Assembly: GCA_026120035.1 (NCBI GenBank)
Contig: JALRME010000012.1
Location: 806,001 to 870,000 of the forward strand
Source: Coleophoma eucalyptorum
Lineage: Eukaryota > Ascomycota > Leotiomycetes > Helotiales > Dermateaceae
DNA length: 64,000 bases
Direction: 5' to 3'
This document shows positions 46,620-58,420 of this stretch, piece after piece (the first letter of the stretch is position 1; each line of letters starts with the position of its first letter). Under the pieces are notes generated by a model that was not told where the DNA came from, made no database searches, and worked only from the letters and a program-made list of their open reading frames with translations. The translations under genes and the position numbers were made by a program.

Positions 46620-47418
46620 GGCCGCCAGGATTCGTAAATGCTTGGAGAGTGCCCATGCAGCTCGCCTTGTTAGGGTGAAATTGCTTATTTTTGGCGGGTT
46701 CATTGCGTTGAATTAAATCAAATATCATGATAGCACACACCACATTTCCACCTACGTAGTAGATCCTAGGACGTCGAAGCTGACGGGCAGTCCGTTACTC
46801 AAAAAAGCTTGTTTTGAATACGGCTTTCTCAACTACTTGAACTCCGAGTCTAGAATTGGGTAGGTGCCAGCAAAACTTTCATGAAATTGGGCGCGGACGA
46901 CGGGCATAAACATGATCTTGCATGAATGTCGGGTGATTATATTTCCACCTTGTTAGAATCCCAGAACTCGTGGGGCGCAAAACTCTAATTATTTTTTCAA
47001 GAGCTGCGACGCACAGAACCCTGATACCAAAACATCCCAGCACATAGTAATTAATCGTACGTCGTTTACAAGACATCACTACGAGTTCAGAAATCCTGAA
47101 ACCGCCATGTTTTCCAGGATTCCAAGCCTGCGCGCGCCTCACAGCTGTTCGGTGAGAGCACGTGACATTGACAGATAAGCCAAGAGGCCGCGATGGCTTT
47201 CTGGCTGAATGACTCGGGCGTGGCGCCCAGAAGGACGAGGACAGGGAATCAAATGGGCAAAGCTTGTGTGAACGGACTGAGTTTTCGAGGAAGCTTCGCT
47301 TTTCTAGCGGGACGCTTCATCTACCACCAACGTCACGCAAAGACAGAGAAATGTCTCCTGTTGTTGGCGTGACGTCTCTAGCGATGGGGATGTGACGATG
47401 TGCATTGCATCTCCATAC

Positions 47419-47453
47419 CTCCAAACTCCAAACTCCAAACTCCAGACTCCAGA
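47419..47453. repeat. 7-bp tandem repeat, five units
   Basis: CTCCAAA three times followed by CTCCAGA twice, preceded by a near-unit CTCCATA at 47411-47417. Pyrimidine-rich on the plus strand. Confidence 0.85.
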
Positions 47454-48046
47454 CCTCCCTTTTTCGCTCATATCTCGGTCGTATTTCTCCAAGACCTCTC
47501 CAGTCCCCAATTTATTGATGGAGCTTCACGGAATCTTGAGGGGAGCCAGCGCTCTCCCACGCGAAGTTTTCCGAAATCAGGCATGGCCTCGGTGTCTCTC
47601 TGGCGTCTTTATGGGTCTGACTACGCAGTACGAAGTAATGTGGATTTTCTTTGTTTGTATTCGAGATTCAAGGACGGTTACGAATGAACGTACAGTACTG
47701 CACAGATGACTCGTGATATTGAATGAGTTGAGCCGCTCTCAAAAGCGACAAGGAATAGACATGGGCCACCGTGATTTGCACGAAAGATTCAGCGACCAGT
47801 GGAGATATCGTAGGTCCATTGGCGAATTAAAGCGCTTCACTGTGCAACTACCGACACTCGCCGAAGTGCGCTGTAGTGCTTATCGCAGCGTTGGACCGGG
47901 ATGCTGTTATTGTCGAGCGGTCCACTAGAGGCACCGAAGAAGTTCCAGATATTTACCGATTTGGTGCAAGTCAGCAACCAGGCCCCTCCATGAGAGGCCG
48001 GCGCACGCAGTATTGTGGGTGTCAGAGTGGTCGCTTTGGGGATTGG

Positions 48047-48069
48047 GGAGTTGAGGAGTTGAGGAGTTG
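48047..48069. repeat. 8-bp tandem repeat, about three units
   Basis: GGAGTTGA twice plus a partial third unit GGAGTTG, followed by GTGGTTGGAG. Purine-rich on the plus strand. Confidence 0.75.
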
Positions 48070-48543
48070 GTGGTTGGAGAGAAGGGGGCACCATGGGAAA
48101 AGCACGTCAATGGAGTATTTGGGGAATGTCTTGACTCCACTGCAGCCATGCTGATAGGTCAACGTCGCTCACTTGGTGAGGGCCCCGCGCAGAACTAGAT
48201 TTGTGCAATCCTGCATGGAGGTCGACTGACTTACTGATTTCTCCTCAATCCTCCGATCTCATCGTTTTACTGCAAGCTTGCGGGTGGTCATTGCCATGCC
48301 CAAGCTCCAGTCGGGAAAGGGAAGTTGATGCGGTGATCGGTTCTCGTGCATGTGGTGATACGCCGTCTATTGTTCCTTCGCCTTCTCATTTTGCATAAAG
48401 ACCTCTTTTCGTGCCCTTTTTCTTCTTTTTATTTTCTCTCCGGTTTCTTCCTCTTCCCATGAGCATTGTCTGGCTCTAATTGCAATTCTTGATCGCATAT
48501 TGCTGGACTTTATAATTTTTACTCTTGTAATATTGTGCTCACA

Positions 48544-50605
48544 ATGGCGGACAACATCCAAAACCACAACCAAGTGGATAGCGACACCATCACTGCCACC
48601 CCCCCTAATGAAAAGACGCCTGAGACTCCCCTTCAACACGTCGAGGACCCAGAAAAGCATGCACATTCCACCGATGGAGAGGAAATGAACACTGCAGAAA
48701 AGGTCTACAGCAAGAGTGGCCGACAGCTTTCCGAATGGGAGGCTATTCAAATTGCCGCTGCTGGAGATATTGAGACCATCAACGCCGAGCTTGATGAGTT
48801 GGAGGTTGAACTACAAAACAGACCCAAGTCGACAAGATGGTACAACTACGAATTGCAATTTAAGGATCCCAGACATTTCACGTATGGCTTCGGAAATCAA
48901 TTGCGCCAACATTCATATTCTGACATTCTTTAGATGGCTTCTAGTTTTCTTCGCTTCCATGGGTGGCCTGCTCTCTGGTGTTGACCAGTCTCTCATCAGT
49001 GGTGCCAACCTTGCCATGCCTTCCAGTTTACACCTCGATACCAAGATGACAAGTATGGTTAGTTCCGGTGTGCCTCTTGGAGCTGTGTAAGTTTTCCCTC
49101 GAAGCATGTTTGCATCAAGAACTCTCTCACTAACACCTGAATAGCGGTGGTGCTCTTCTTCTCGGTCCCATAAACGAAGCTGTCGGACGACGACAAGCGA
49201 TTATTATTTCCTGCGTTCTATACACAATTGGAGGAGCTTTAGAGGCTGGCGCCATCAACTATGGCATGATGGTCGCTGCAAGAGTTATTCTTGGTCTCGG
49301 CTTGGGTCTTGAGGGTGGAACTGTGCCAGTGTATGTCGCTGAGTCGGTTTCCAGAAAATACCGTGGCAACTTGGTTTCTCTTTATCAATTCATGATTGCG
49401 CTCGGTGAGGTATTGGGTTATGTTATTGCTGGTATGTGTTTTCCTGGTGTCGCTTCTTTTCAACTTACTAATTTCCACAAGCTATCTTCGTCAACGTTCC
49501 ATCCGGCAGTTGGCGTTACATGCTTGGCTCCTCGCTTCTGTTCTCCACCATCATGTTCGTCGGTATCATCTTCATGCCCGAATCGCCTAGATTCCTCATG
49601 CACAAGGGCAAGCAAGTCGAGGCATGGGGAGTATGGAAGCGCATTCGCGGTGTGGATGACGACGCACGGAAAGAATTTTTCGTCATGAAGCACAGCGTTG
49701 AGGAGGAAGCCAACAGTATTAACAGCCGTAAGGGTGGCAAGAACAGGTTCGTCTGGATGGACTTCTTCACCGTTCCTCGTGCTAGACGTGCTATTATCTA
49801 CGCCAACATCATGATATTCCTCGGCCAATTCACTGGAATCAATGCCATCCAATACTACATGGCTACCCTCATGACCCAGGTCGGATTTGACAACAAGCAA
49901 GCTGTGTTCATGTCGCTTGTCGGAGGTGGAGCACTACTTCTCGGTACCATCCCCGCAATCCTGTACATGGAGCGCTTTGGTCGTCGTTTCTGGGCTATTG
50001 CCATGCTTCCCGGTTTCTTCATCGGTCTTGTCATGATCGGAATCTCATACACGATCCCACTCTCCAACAAGGCTGGATCCCAGGGTCTTTACATCACAGG
50101 TCTCATCATCTACGAAGGTTTCTTCGGTTCATACGCCTGTCTCACTTGGGTTCTCCCCTCTGAAGTATACCCAACCTACCTACGATCTTATGGTATGGAG
50201 ACATCTGACGTCACCCTCTTCCTTTGCTCTTTCCTCGTTACCTACTTCTTCTCGGCCATGCAATCTGCCATGTCCCGCATCGGTCTCTCCCTCGGCTTCT
50301 ACGGAGGTATCGCCGTGGTTGGTTGGGTCTACCAAGTGCTCTTCATGCCCGAGACTAAGAACAAGACCCTTGAGGAGATCGACATCATCTTCAGTCAGCC
50401 AACCAGTGAATTGGTCAAGGAGAACTTGCGCTCGTCGCTTGTCACCGCCAATGACTTCATCCATCTGAGATGGCGCAAGGTCTTTTCCTCTGAGGCAGAG
50501 AGCGAGATTTACCAGAAGACTCAGGGTCTTGGTAAGGGTGGTGCCGGGGGTGGACTTTATGGGGCTGAGGTGCAACACAATGAGGGGTTGAAGACTGATC
50601 TGTAA
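48544..50605 (+). CDS. MFS sugar porter (hexose-transporter family)
   Basis: Four exons, 48544-48881, 48934-49086, 49145-49431 and 49482-50605, giving 633 residues. A long (~110 residues) hydrophilic N terminus precedes helix 1 (TWLLVFFASMGGLLSGVDQS), where the fungal GYDQ-type motif reads SGVDQSLISGAN. Sugar-porter signatures: GPINEAVGRRQA (helix 2/3 loop), VARVILGLGLGLEGGTVPVY-like helix 4, VSRKYRGNLVSLYQFMI, FMPESPRFLMHKGK, GQFTGINAIQYYM (helix 7) and the ending MPETKNKTLEEIDIIFSQP. The family couples sugar or polyol entry to protons at the plasma membrane. Introns are 50-58 nt and canonical. The CT-rich leader suggests strong expression. It is convergent with the beta-1,3-galactanase gene, with 517 nt between stops, so galactose is a reasonable guess for a substrate but unproven. 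Confidence 0.93.
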
Positions 50606-51122
50606 ATGCTTAAGAGCGGTTTGAGTGGATGAGACATGATAGGATTTGACTTTGCGAGGGCTTGAGGCTTTTTATCTTCTTAATGATCATTATACCCTGC
50701 GAGCTTGCGTCCTTTGAATAAAGAGCGAGAAGAAATTATAGAAATTCTGTTCTTTACTTATAAAATCTCAGCCTAAAGCCCAATGATTGTAATTGAGTTC
50801 AAGTACTGTTGAGATGTAGAATCTTTTTTCGAGGTCTTACCTGAGCTGACAATCGATGAATAGATCAGAGGACTGGGAATAGCTATTGAAAGATTATGAA
50901 AAACGGCCGTCGCTTTTTGTTTGGCAGTGGTTAGAAATTGAGCCAGGAGAATTATTGCCTTGTTTATGAACAGTCTTTTTATGCTACTGAACTATAATAT
51001 CGAGAAGCATTACAAGTAATGAATCTGTTTTGCAGCGTTCGCTTGACCTGCTCATTTTGACATTGGTGTCAGTGGCCCACTCAAGAGACGGGAACCATAA
51101 TGCGATCAATATCTGGCGCTTT
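50606..51122. other. Convergent 3' regions, sugar porter / galactanase
   Basis: 517 nt, AT-rich, between convergent stop codons; no gene supported. Confidence 0.4.
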
Positions 51123-52969
51123 TCAACCTGTCAGTATAAACTTCAAGAGCTCATTAACCTTGACACGATACTTACCCCAACCACCATTGTACGCCGAAAA
51201 CTCAATGACATTCGCACTGCCTTTTATTAAGGGCACAGTTAAGATACTAGTTCCAGGAGTATTCCCATCAGCCGTAGGCAGGAATGCAACGATATGTTCA
51301 ACTCCATTAACGGTCACCACTGCATACCGCTGGGTTGAATCCCCGTTCTCGTGATGGATACGCATTGTCGTCGTTGTAGAACCCGTGCTTGAGATACCCG
51401 TAAATGTCAGGGTTCCGTTCGAGCTCCCGCCGATGTACCCCACCGATTCGGCACCAGAACATCCGGAACAGCTTTGGACCACTGCGCCGTCCGTGAGAAT
51501 GTTGGTGCTCGCTTCGGCTTCGGGTGTCGTCTCGCTTGGCCCCGATGTCCATGTCCCAGAGGATATGGACAAGATCCAGTTCGTTTCATCGGGCTTGCAT
51601 GCTTTTAGTCTCTCTTGCAACCTATATATCTACTCAAACTCTTAGTCAGTCGACTTACCATTGTTGCAGTGGTGCCTGAGATCTCAAGCGGGAGCCAAAT
51701 ATAGGTTGATGTCATGAGGTTTGACGACATCCAGCGATCACCCATATACCTGTCCGTGACTTAGCGGCGTCTGGATGAGCTTGTTGTTATCTTACATGAC
51801 TACACCATTGATGGAAACTACTGCTGTAGTCTGTGAGCTGTATGTGTTAGTACCTGCGGTTGCAAAGTTTGTCCAGCTTGACCATGGACCCGAGAGACTA
51901 GTTGCTGTGCAGTATTGGTTGTCGTTTGGTGCTTGAAGACGAATTAGTTCCAGAATTGATAGGGGCAAAATATTGATTACAGACACCAGCCGGTAAGATA
52001 CGATGCGAACATGAAATACGTATCGCCTGATTTGTATATTGCTGGGGCTTCGTAGTCCTCAGCGAACAGGTATGTATTTGATAAAACGGCCAGGTAGTCG
52101 TCTGAGAGTAGGTTGATTCTCAGTCCGTTTTCACGCTGTTTACAATGTTAGTGATCTGATCTCGTCTGTGTTATATGTTCATTTGAATCAATTACGTCTT
52201 CTGTTAGGAGATATCCAGTCCCATCCGTATCTAAGTAAGATCAGCACAGAAAAGCATCTGGATACCGGGTTGCGAACCTTTAAAGACGCCCAAATCTCTT
52301 GACTGAAACCCCAATGGCTGGCTTGAATTCCTGTGCCGTATTTAATCAGTCCAACCGTTCTATCGATATCTAGCTGGCAACCTATGCTTACAAATAAGTG
52401 TAATCCCCACAAATTGAGTCCGAGACCGCAACACCAGCTTTCGCTTCCCCATAAGAGCTGCTATCGATATGCATCCACATGACATATTTGCCGGTAGCAT
52501 CATTATACATCGCATGTGGTCTCTCAACCACTCTACTGGGGCCGAGATCTCCAGAGGCCTGCAAAGTCAGGACTTCATTCACGAAGGTCCATTGTACGAG
52601 ATCCTAGAGGCAGGGCAATTCCATTAGCATTTTTCCATTTCATCTCTCTCATTTTTCTCTGGGTAAAAGTAAATTATAAGTATACCGTGCTGGAATAGCA
52701 ATTGATAGACTGGAACGCGCTTCCGTTCAGCTTGTTCTCGCCCATCCAGTAGTAGACGGCATCCACTTCTACGATTCCGCCACCGTGGGCTTGGATGTGT
52801 TGATTTATGCCACTTGCGGTCCATGTTGCACCTGGTACCTATGAAAATTTTAGTATGTTGGGTTTCACGAAGTCTTAGATTGTTCTTGGGGATAGTGGTA
52901 ACGGACAATTTGGAGAGACGCGACTGTCGCTTCGAGCAGAAACCCGAGTAGAAAAATAAGGGAGAGCAT
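51123..52969 (-). CDS. GH43 exo-beta-1,3-galactanase with CBM35-like domain
   Basis: Nine exons on the minus strand, 52969-52907, 52838-52686, 52603-52392, 52330-52278, 52230-52196, 52135-51985, 51931-51796, 51749-51659 and 51593-51123, giving 454 residues. A signal peptide (MLSLIFLLGFLLEATVAS) shows secretion. The five-bladed propeller has IVPGATWTASGINQHIQAHG, VVERPHAMYN (Glu99), DYEAPAIYK (Glu201) and SSQTTAV (Gln256). Their spacing parallels Glu102, Glu208 and Gln263 of the Phanerochaete enzyme Pc1,3Gal43A, which uses Gln in place of the usual acidic base. The C-terminal domain (about 310-454: EAEASTNILTDGAVVQSCSG, GYIGGSSNGTLTF, RYAVVTVNGVEHIVAFLPT) is CBM35-like and binds galactan in relatives. 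It would release galactose from beta-1,3-galactan of arabinogalactan. Some donors are weak (GTCCGT, GTTCGC, GTCTGT); the last acceptor (AAG at 51594-51596) is the least certain. Confidence 0.88.
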
Positions 52970-54177
52970 GACGAATATTTGCAATGCATATGGAGATGTA
53001 CCTGAAAAGCATCCTTCAGTTCCTTGAGACGCCAGCTCTTTTAACTCAATTCATGGAAGCAATGATCCCCAGCCCAAACCTCGCTCCCGGCTCCGTCAAA
53101 TCCGAGTATAGCATCTGAAAGAAGTCACCACCCATTCAACACCAATCAAAGATCTCTGGCTGCCATATATATCCGCTTTATATATGAGATTGCATATATG
53201 TCCCTGCATTTATGTAGTGCGCGTGACATCATCTGCAGATCCTACCGTTCACTCGCAGCTCGTCTCGGCCCAATGCTCGGGAGCGTGTTCCCCGAAATCT
53301 TGGATGAGTCCCGATACGGCAGTTGCGAACCTTTAGATTAGCCGATATGTACTGCTTAAACGCTCAGCGCTGGGGTTATTATTTTGGGTTTAGATAGCGC
53401 CTGATGCTTATCTACTGTTCGTTGTGTCCCTTTGAAATTTGATGTGGCTTGAGCACAGAGGGATAGGTACTGCTATTCGCTTTGCCCATCAATGAAATAC
53501 GATGGCACTTAAACACGTAACCCTAAAGTATTTGTTTTTGTCTGAACCTTCCGAGAAATGACACCTGATAGTCTATCGATGTCATACTGGCATTCTTTGT
53601 ATAAATATAGGTGTAGTTTCACAGACAAGATACATTAGCGATCGTCCGAGATTTGCACAGTTGAAAACGGGCGATGGGGAAAACAAGAAAGATCCGAAAT
53701 GTTAAAATATCAAATAACCAGTGTTTCAATCAATTTTTATGGTGGCATTAAATCTAGTAATCTAGATATCACGATATAAGATATTATGTTCGACGTCGTT
53801 ACCTGATACTACTGCGTTCGCTTCCAGAGCCTTAAATGTACAGTGAGATAGTACGACCGGCCAACCAATTCACGAACACCCAATTAGGAAGACTAAAATT
53901 CTGCAAGGCTGAGGGGCTTGCAGGCCAGGCCGAAAAGTAAGCACCGCAAGTTTCAGCTTGCTACCTGTTGTTTAGAGAAATATTGGAATATCAGTACAAG
54001 TGGGAGTACTCGCAGATACAACGCAATCCGGAGCCACGACATCCTCATAACTAGTGACGAGTATCATGCATATTGGCAGAAGATGAGAAAGGATAAAAGT
54101 CTCCAGTCAGATGCCTTGACTCAACTTTATACTAAAGAGTTTGGAGAATCTTGTCTGTGCTGAATGCAGAGGCCATC
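52970..54177. other. Intergenic region galactanase / FAD monooxygenase
   Basis: 1208 nt between divergent genes. An open frame at 53918-54163 starts at TTG and has no motif. Nothing else recognised. Confidence 0.4.
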
Positions 54178-55778
54178 ATGGTGATAACCGGCATTCGCAG
54201 TGTTGCTGTAATAGGTGCGGGACCTTCTGGTCTCTCGGCAGTCCATGCGCTCGTGCGTGAGAACAACTTCAATGTCATCAAAGTCTTTGAGCGGAGGGAC
54301 CGGATTGGTGGGACATGGTATGTAATACAGTCTGAAGGCAATTCGATAGTTGCAAGAGCACAGATGAGGCTAATACTTGGTAGGGTTTATGACGCAGAAC
54401 CAGATGTATTTCCATCAGAAACCGCGACTCCATCCACACCATCGATTCCGACTACAATTCCAAGCTTCACACCTCCGGCACCAGAAGACATCACGTCCCG
54501 GACAGGTACATATGATACCCTAGATAGCAATGTTGGTTCGGAAGTTATGGAATTCACACATACACCGTTACCAAAAGTCAACTCGGCGCTAAGTACCAAG
54601 CGATATGGGCCAAACAACCCAACTCGTCCATTCCGAGTTGTGGCCGGCTATATTGAAGATCTGTTTCTGCCCTTTCTCCATCTTGTCACACTAAACACGA
54701 CTTTGGAAAGGTTGGAGAAATTTGGGGATCAATGGGCACTTACACTTCGTCAGTCTGGAAGAGTATACCGTGACCAGGATGCCGACTATTGGTGGACCGA
54801 GCGCTTTGACGCTGTTATTATAGCATCCGGTCATTACACAATACCTCAAGTGCCAACCATTCCTGGACTTGCAGGCTTCAAGAGGGCATATCCTAATAAA
54901 TTGGAGCATTCAAAGTCATTCCGAAATACCAATGACTATCAGGGAAAGGTATTGGAATCTCTCGAGCTGTGTATTCAGTTTCTAACTCTCAATAGCGCGT
55001 TGTGGTTGTGGGAGGGAATGTTTCCGCTGCAGATCTGGTGTTCGACCTTTATCAGTTGATCAAAAGTCCTCTTTATCTCTCTCAACGAAAATTGAACCCA
55101 AAACTTGAAAGCACATGGAAAATCGGCAATGTTCAGATTACTAAACAAATCAAGAAACTGTCGCTAGAAGATAACGGCACAATCGAGTTTGAGGACGGGT
55201 TCAAGGTCTCAAACATTGATAAGATCATATTCGCGACAGGATATCGGCTTTCGTATCCATTTTTAAAACCTAATCCAGTCACAGAGTCGAATAGACTAGC
55301 AGGCTTCTACCAACATATATTCAAGATTGGAGACCCGACACTGACAGTTGTTGGACAGGTAATCTTTCTACGCCAATCAAAAGGGTTTCACCGCTGCAGA
55401 TAATGCTAACAAAGGTCCTAGGTTAGAACTGCATTGAGCTTCCGGTGCTATGAGTATCAAGCAGTGGCGGTGGCACGCGTCCTAGCAGGTCGGGGAAAAC
55501 TCCCTGATATACAAGAGCAAGTTTCATGGGAAGCAGATCGACTGAAGTACAAGGGACCAACATCTCTTTTCCATGAGATTGCTCCTGATTTCCAAAATTA
55601 CTTTGAAGGTCTGCGAGCAATTGCCGGTCCGCCAGCCAAGGATACGGACGCCTATGAACTACCTCCGTATGGAGGAAGCTGGGCTGATCTTGGTATTGCA
55701 CCATTGGGATTGAGAGAAAAATACGTCAAGAGCCTGCAACTTGCACTCACTAAGCCACCCACTAAAGCTAGACTATAG
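54178..55778 (+). CDS. FAD/NADPH flavin-containing monooxygenase
   Basis: Four exons, 54178-54317, 54384-54948, 54996-55358 and 55422-55778, giving 474 residues. The ATG at 54178 puts the FAD motif VAVIGAGPSGLSAVHALV at residues 9-26; an in-frame extension starting at TTG is not used. Splicing restores RIGGTWVYDAEPDVFPS, the classical FMO sequence after the FAD fold. The second Rossmann motif, for NADPH, is RVVVVGGNVSAADLVFDL at the start of exon 3. The FMO fingerprint region reads LEHSKSFRN. KIIFATGYRLSYPFL is the ATG-containing motif near the C-terminal part, and the end reads VRTALSFRCYEYQAVAVARVL. FMOs oxygenate soft nucleophiles (N or S) of small molecules; a Baeyer-Villiger enzyme is the alternative, though its FxGxxxHxxxW fingerprint is not seen. 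The substrate is unknown. Introns are 47-66 nt. Confidence 0.9.
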
Positions 55779-56807
55779 AGCCTGCTCGTGTAGATTTCAA
55801 AAATTATCTCCGGATCATCCTCAGTCTTCGTTTAACCACCACTTCTTCCTTATTCTGCAATCTGGGAAAGTCAATGGCAAGTCAGATTACAGCTTGCACC
55901 ACGATAGCCATGATATACCGCAGTACCGATACTAGTTCACATATATCAGGGAGTCTATGTCGCAAAGCCTGCATCTAGCCGTGTCTCGGTTGACATAATA
56001 ATGTCTGCATTCTCCATGTGTCTACAGGTTAAACTATCTTCCTCGCAAGGATTGGATTTCTTATAGAGCCTACAACAATTCCCGGTATTCTAGCGTTTGA
56101 AAGATTACCTAGAACTTGCCGTTGGAGTTAGCGGTGTGGTAGATGGCTGTATCTAAATACTACCTTGTCATGCGTTTCGGTGTTGAGTATGTAAATCAGG
56201 ACATGAGATGAATCTATGGAGGGATGGAATCAAAGACAACATAGAAATAGTCAAATCTAGAGAATGTTTCACGGTTCTTAAGTCATTTCCTTTAAATCGA
56301 ATCCGAAGCTTGAATTTCCCAAGCAAAAAAGTATATCTCTCCTTTCCCCACTTTCAAAAGAACCCTCGTCAGCCGCGACGAAGATAAGGGTGTCGGGCTC
56401 GTCAATTGAAGCCCACAAAAAACATGATCCTTTGAAATGATTAGTTGCCCATTCTTGAATGTCGGCGGTCAGAGCTTCAAAGAGAGACATCTTCATTTAG
56501 CCGAGATACCATTGCCGACAGTCTTGGATTATCCAGCCGCAAAGCTTGTCATCGTCTAGCTTTGATACGGAACTCATCCTGTACCTAGCTGCCTGTCTCC
56601 AATAACTTAGTCTTATCGTAGCGATGGCTCTTCGCGCTGCCCGACAAATCTTATCTAGCAGATCCCTGTCTAAGCTTAAGAGATATGGAACTTTCGAAGT
56701 CCCATAGTATAATATGAACTGTGTAGCTTCACTTGGCGACTTGAGAGTGACAAGAGATACACCGGTCAGAATTTCGGACGCGAGTACGCCAAGTGCAATA
56801 ATTTGCA
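55779..56807. other. Intergenic region FMO / second sugar porter
   Basis: 1029 nt. On the minus strand an open frame of about 177 codons is broken by a single stop (see 56278-56808). The right end is the promoter of the sugar porter. Confidence 0.4.
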
Positions 56808-56808
56808 A
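56278..56808 (-). pseudogene. Minus-strand frame broken by one stop, doubtful remnant
   Basis: A single minus-strand frame runs from 56808 to 56278 with only one internal stop, TAA at 56497-56499, immediately followed by ATGAAGATG. The downstream half (MSLFEALTADIQEWATNHF, then CFLWASIDEPDTLIFVAADE) reads like a small globular domain, and the upstream half is helical and basic (KICRAARRAIATIRLSYW). I recognise no family. It may be a decayed gene, a gene with a missed intron, or chance. The 5' end abuts the ATG of the divergent sugar porter, which leaves little room for a promoter. Confidence 0.2.
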
Positions 56809-58420
56809 TGTCTAATCCTCATACACCAATGCCAGTGGTTTCGTCGGGCTTAGCACGAGTTCCGAGATCGTCCAATGCTCTCACTGTCCTGTTGACAATT
56901 TCATCCATTGTAGCGTCAGCAACCATGGGGTTTGACAGTTCTATGATGTAAATCTTTTCCAGTGAAAGAAGGATATACCAGTATTGACAGTAACCAGGAA
57001 CAACCTCAACATCTTACCATCATATACCGACTATTTCATCCTAACCACAGCCACAACTGCTTTGAACACTAGTGCTGTGTATATCGGCGGTTGCATTGGT
57101 GGATTCGTCTCTGGGAAGATTGTTGATCTAGGACGAAAGCCAGCCTTGCTCTATGGCGGTATTTTGACTCTTATCGCCGTGGTACTCCAGACGGCGGCTC
57201 AAAATGTGCCTATGTTTGTTATTGCCAGAATTCTACTAGGACTTGGGACTGGTATTACAGGAACCGCTGCTTCAGTGTACCTGTCTGAGACGACACCATA
57301 TAACAAGCGAGCTTGGACTGTGGGTTTCTTCAACGACTGCTGGTACGTTGGAGGCCTCATCGCATCAGGTATTACCTATGGTACTGCAAAGATGGACTCG
57401 ACATGGGCATGGAGACTGCCGTCAGCACTCCAAGGCATCTTCACAATTATCACTATTGTTCTGCTCCCATTCATCCCAGAGTCCCCGCGTTGGCTCGTTT
57501 ACCAAGATCGGCATACAGAAGCCCTCGAAGTAATTGCACTTACACACGCCAGCGGAGATACGGCAGACCCAATTGTGCTTGTACAGTTTAAGGAAATAAT
57601 GGATACAATCCAATTCGAAAAAGAAGCCGGGAAGACACTCAGCTTTGCACAAACAGTCAAGACACCATCATCGCGAAAGCGTATGGAACTTATGATGTCC
57701 GTAGCAGTCACGACTTCAGTAACTGGTAATGCGATCATTAGTTACTATCTTGGCTCGATGCTGGACGCAGCTGGCGTCACTGATACAACAACACAGCTTG
57801 AAATCAGCATTATCCTCAATGTCTGGTGTCTCGTGGTCTCTATTGCTGGCACACTATGTGCAAACAAGATGGGTCGCAAGACACTGGCGTGCATTGGCAC
57901 CGCGCTTCCTATGCTCTTTATCTTCCTCGTTGGCATGATGACCAAACTCTACGGCAACAGTACTTATACACCTGCAATCTACGGCACTGTCGCGTTGATA
58001 TTCCTGTTTCAAGGCTCCTACTCTTTTGGCTGGACGCCACTCACATATCTCTACCCAGCTGAAGTCCTTAACTACAGTATTCGATCCTCAGGAATGTCAG
58101 TTTACCTCTTTGCTTGGAATGGGCTTGGGCTCTTGGTTACGTTCGCATGGCCTTTTGCGCTGGAAAGCCTCGATTGGAAGGCTTACATGTTGAATGGAGC
58201 ATGGGACGCAATCGAATTGGCGTATGTGGCATGTCGCTGGGTGGAGACCGGTGACAAGACGTTGGAAGAGATTGATGTACTCTTTGATGGGGCTAAGCAT
58301 AGCGATGTGCCAGATATGGAGGCGGTCATAAATGGTAAAGTGGATGTTTTAGATGTGGATATTGGTATGGGGGAAGAGACTTCGAATATTGGACGAGTAA
58401 ATGTAACCGGGGAAGACTAG
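56808..58420 (+). CDS. MFS sugar porter (lactose-permease/hexose type)
   Basis: Two exons, 56808-56947 and 56998-58420, giving 520 residues. The first exon is easy to miss: it supplies helix 1 (ALTVLLTISSIVASATMGFD) and the motif GFDSSMM, which joins across the 50-nt intron (GTAAAT-CCAG) to NNLNILPSYTDYF, restoring the fungal GYDSSMMNGLNILPS-type signature. Other sugar-porter marks: GGFVSGKIVDLGRKPALLYG, ARILLGLGTGITGTAASVYL, SETTPYNKRAW, PFIPESPRWLVYQDR, GNAIISYYLGSML, GRKTLACIG, GWTPLTYLYPAEVLNYSIR and VETGDKTLEEIDVLFDG. A 50-residue acidic tail follows. The substrate may be a disaccharide or hexose. A reading frame starting at the TTG at 56984 would give a truncated carrier without helix 1. 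It is convergent with the DHA1 exporter. Confidence 0.92.

Larger units (their letters stand above)
45199..48543. other. Largest gene-free stretch of the window
   Basis: 3345 nt without a supportable gene. It contains three short tandem repeats (46581-46619, 47419-47453 and 48047-48069), a CACGTG at 47159-47164, and near its right end a CT-rich leader (about 48411-48470) before the sugar porter. Short open frames on both strands have no motif. Confidence 0.45.

Noticed and set aside
53918..54163. Small plus-strand frame upstream of the FMO gene
   Set aside because: Begins at TTG and has no motif. It reads into a different frame from the FMO start at 54178.
56813..56930. Minus-strand frame that begins MVADATMDEIVNRTV
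   Set aside because: It is the shadow of the first exon of the plus-strand sugar porter, whose helix 1 and splice are convincing.
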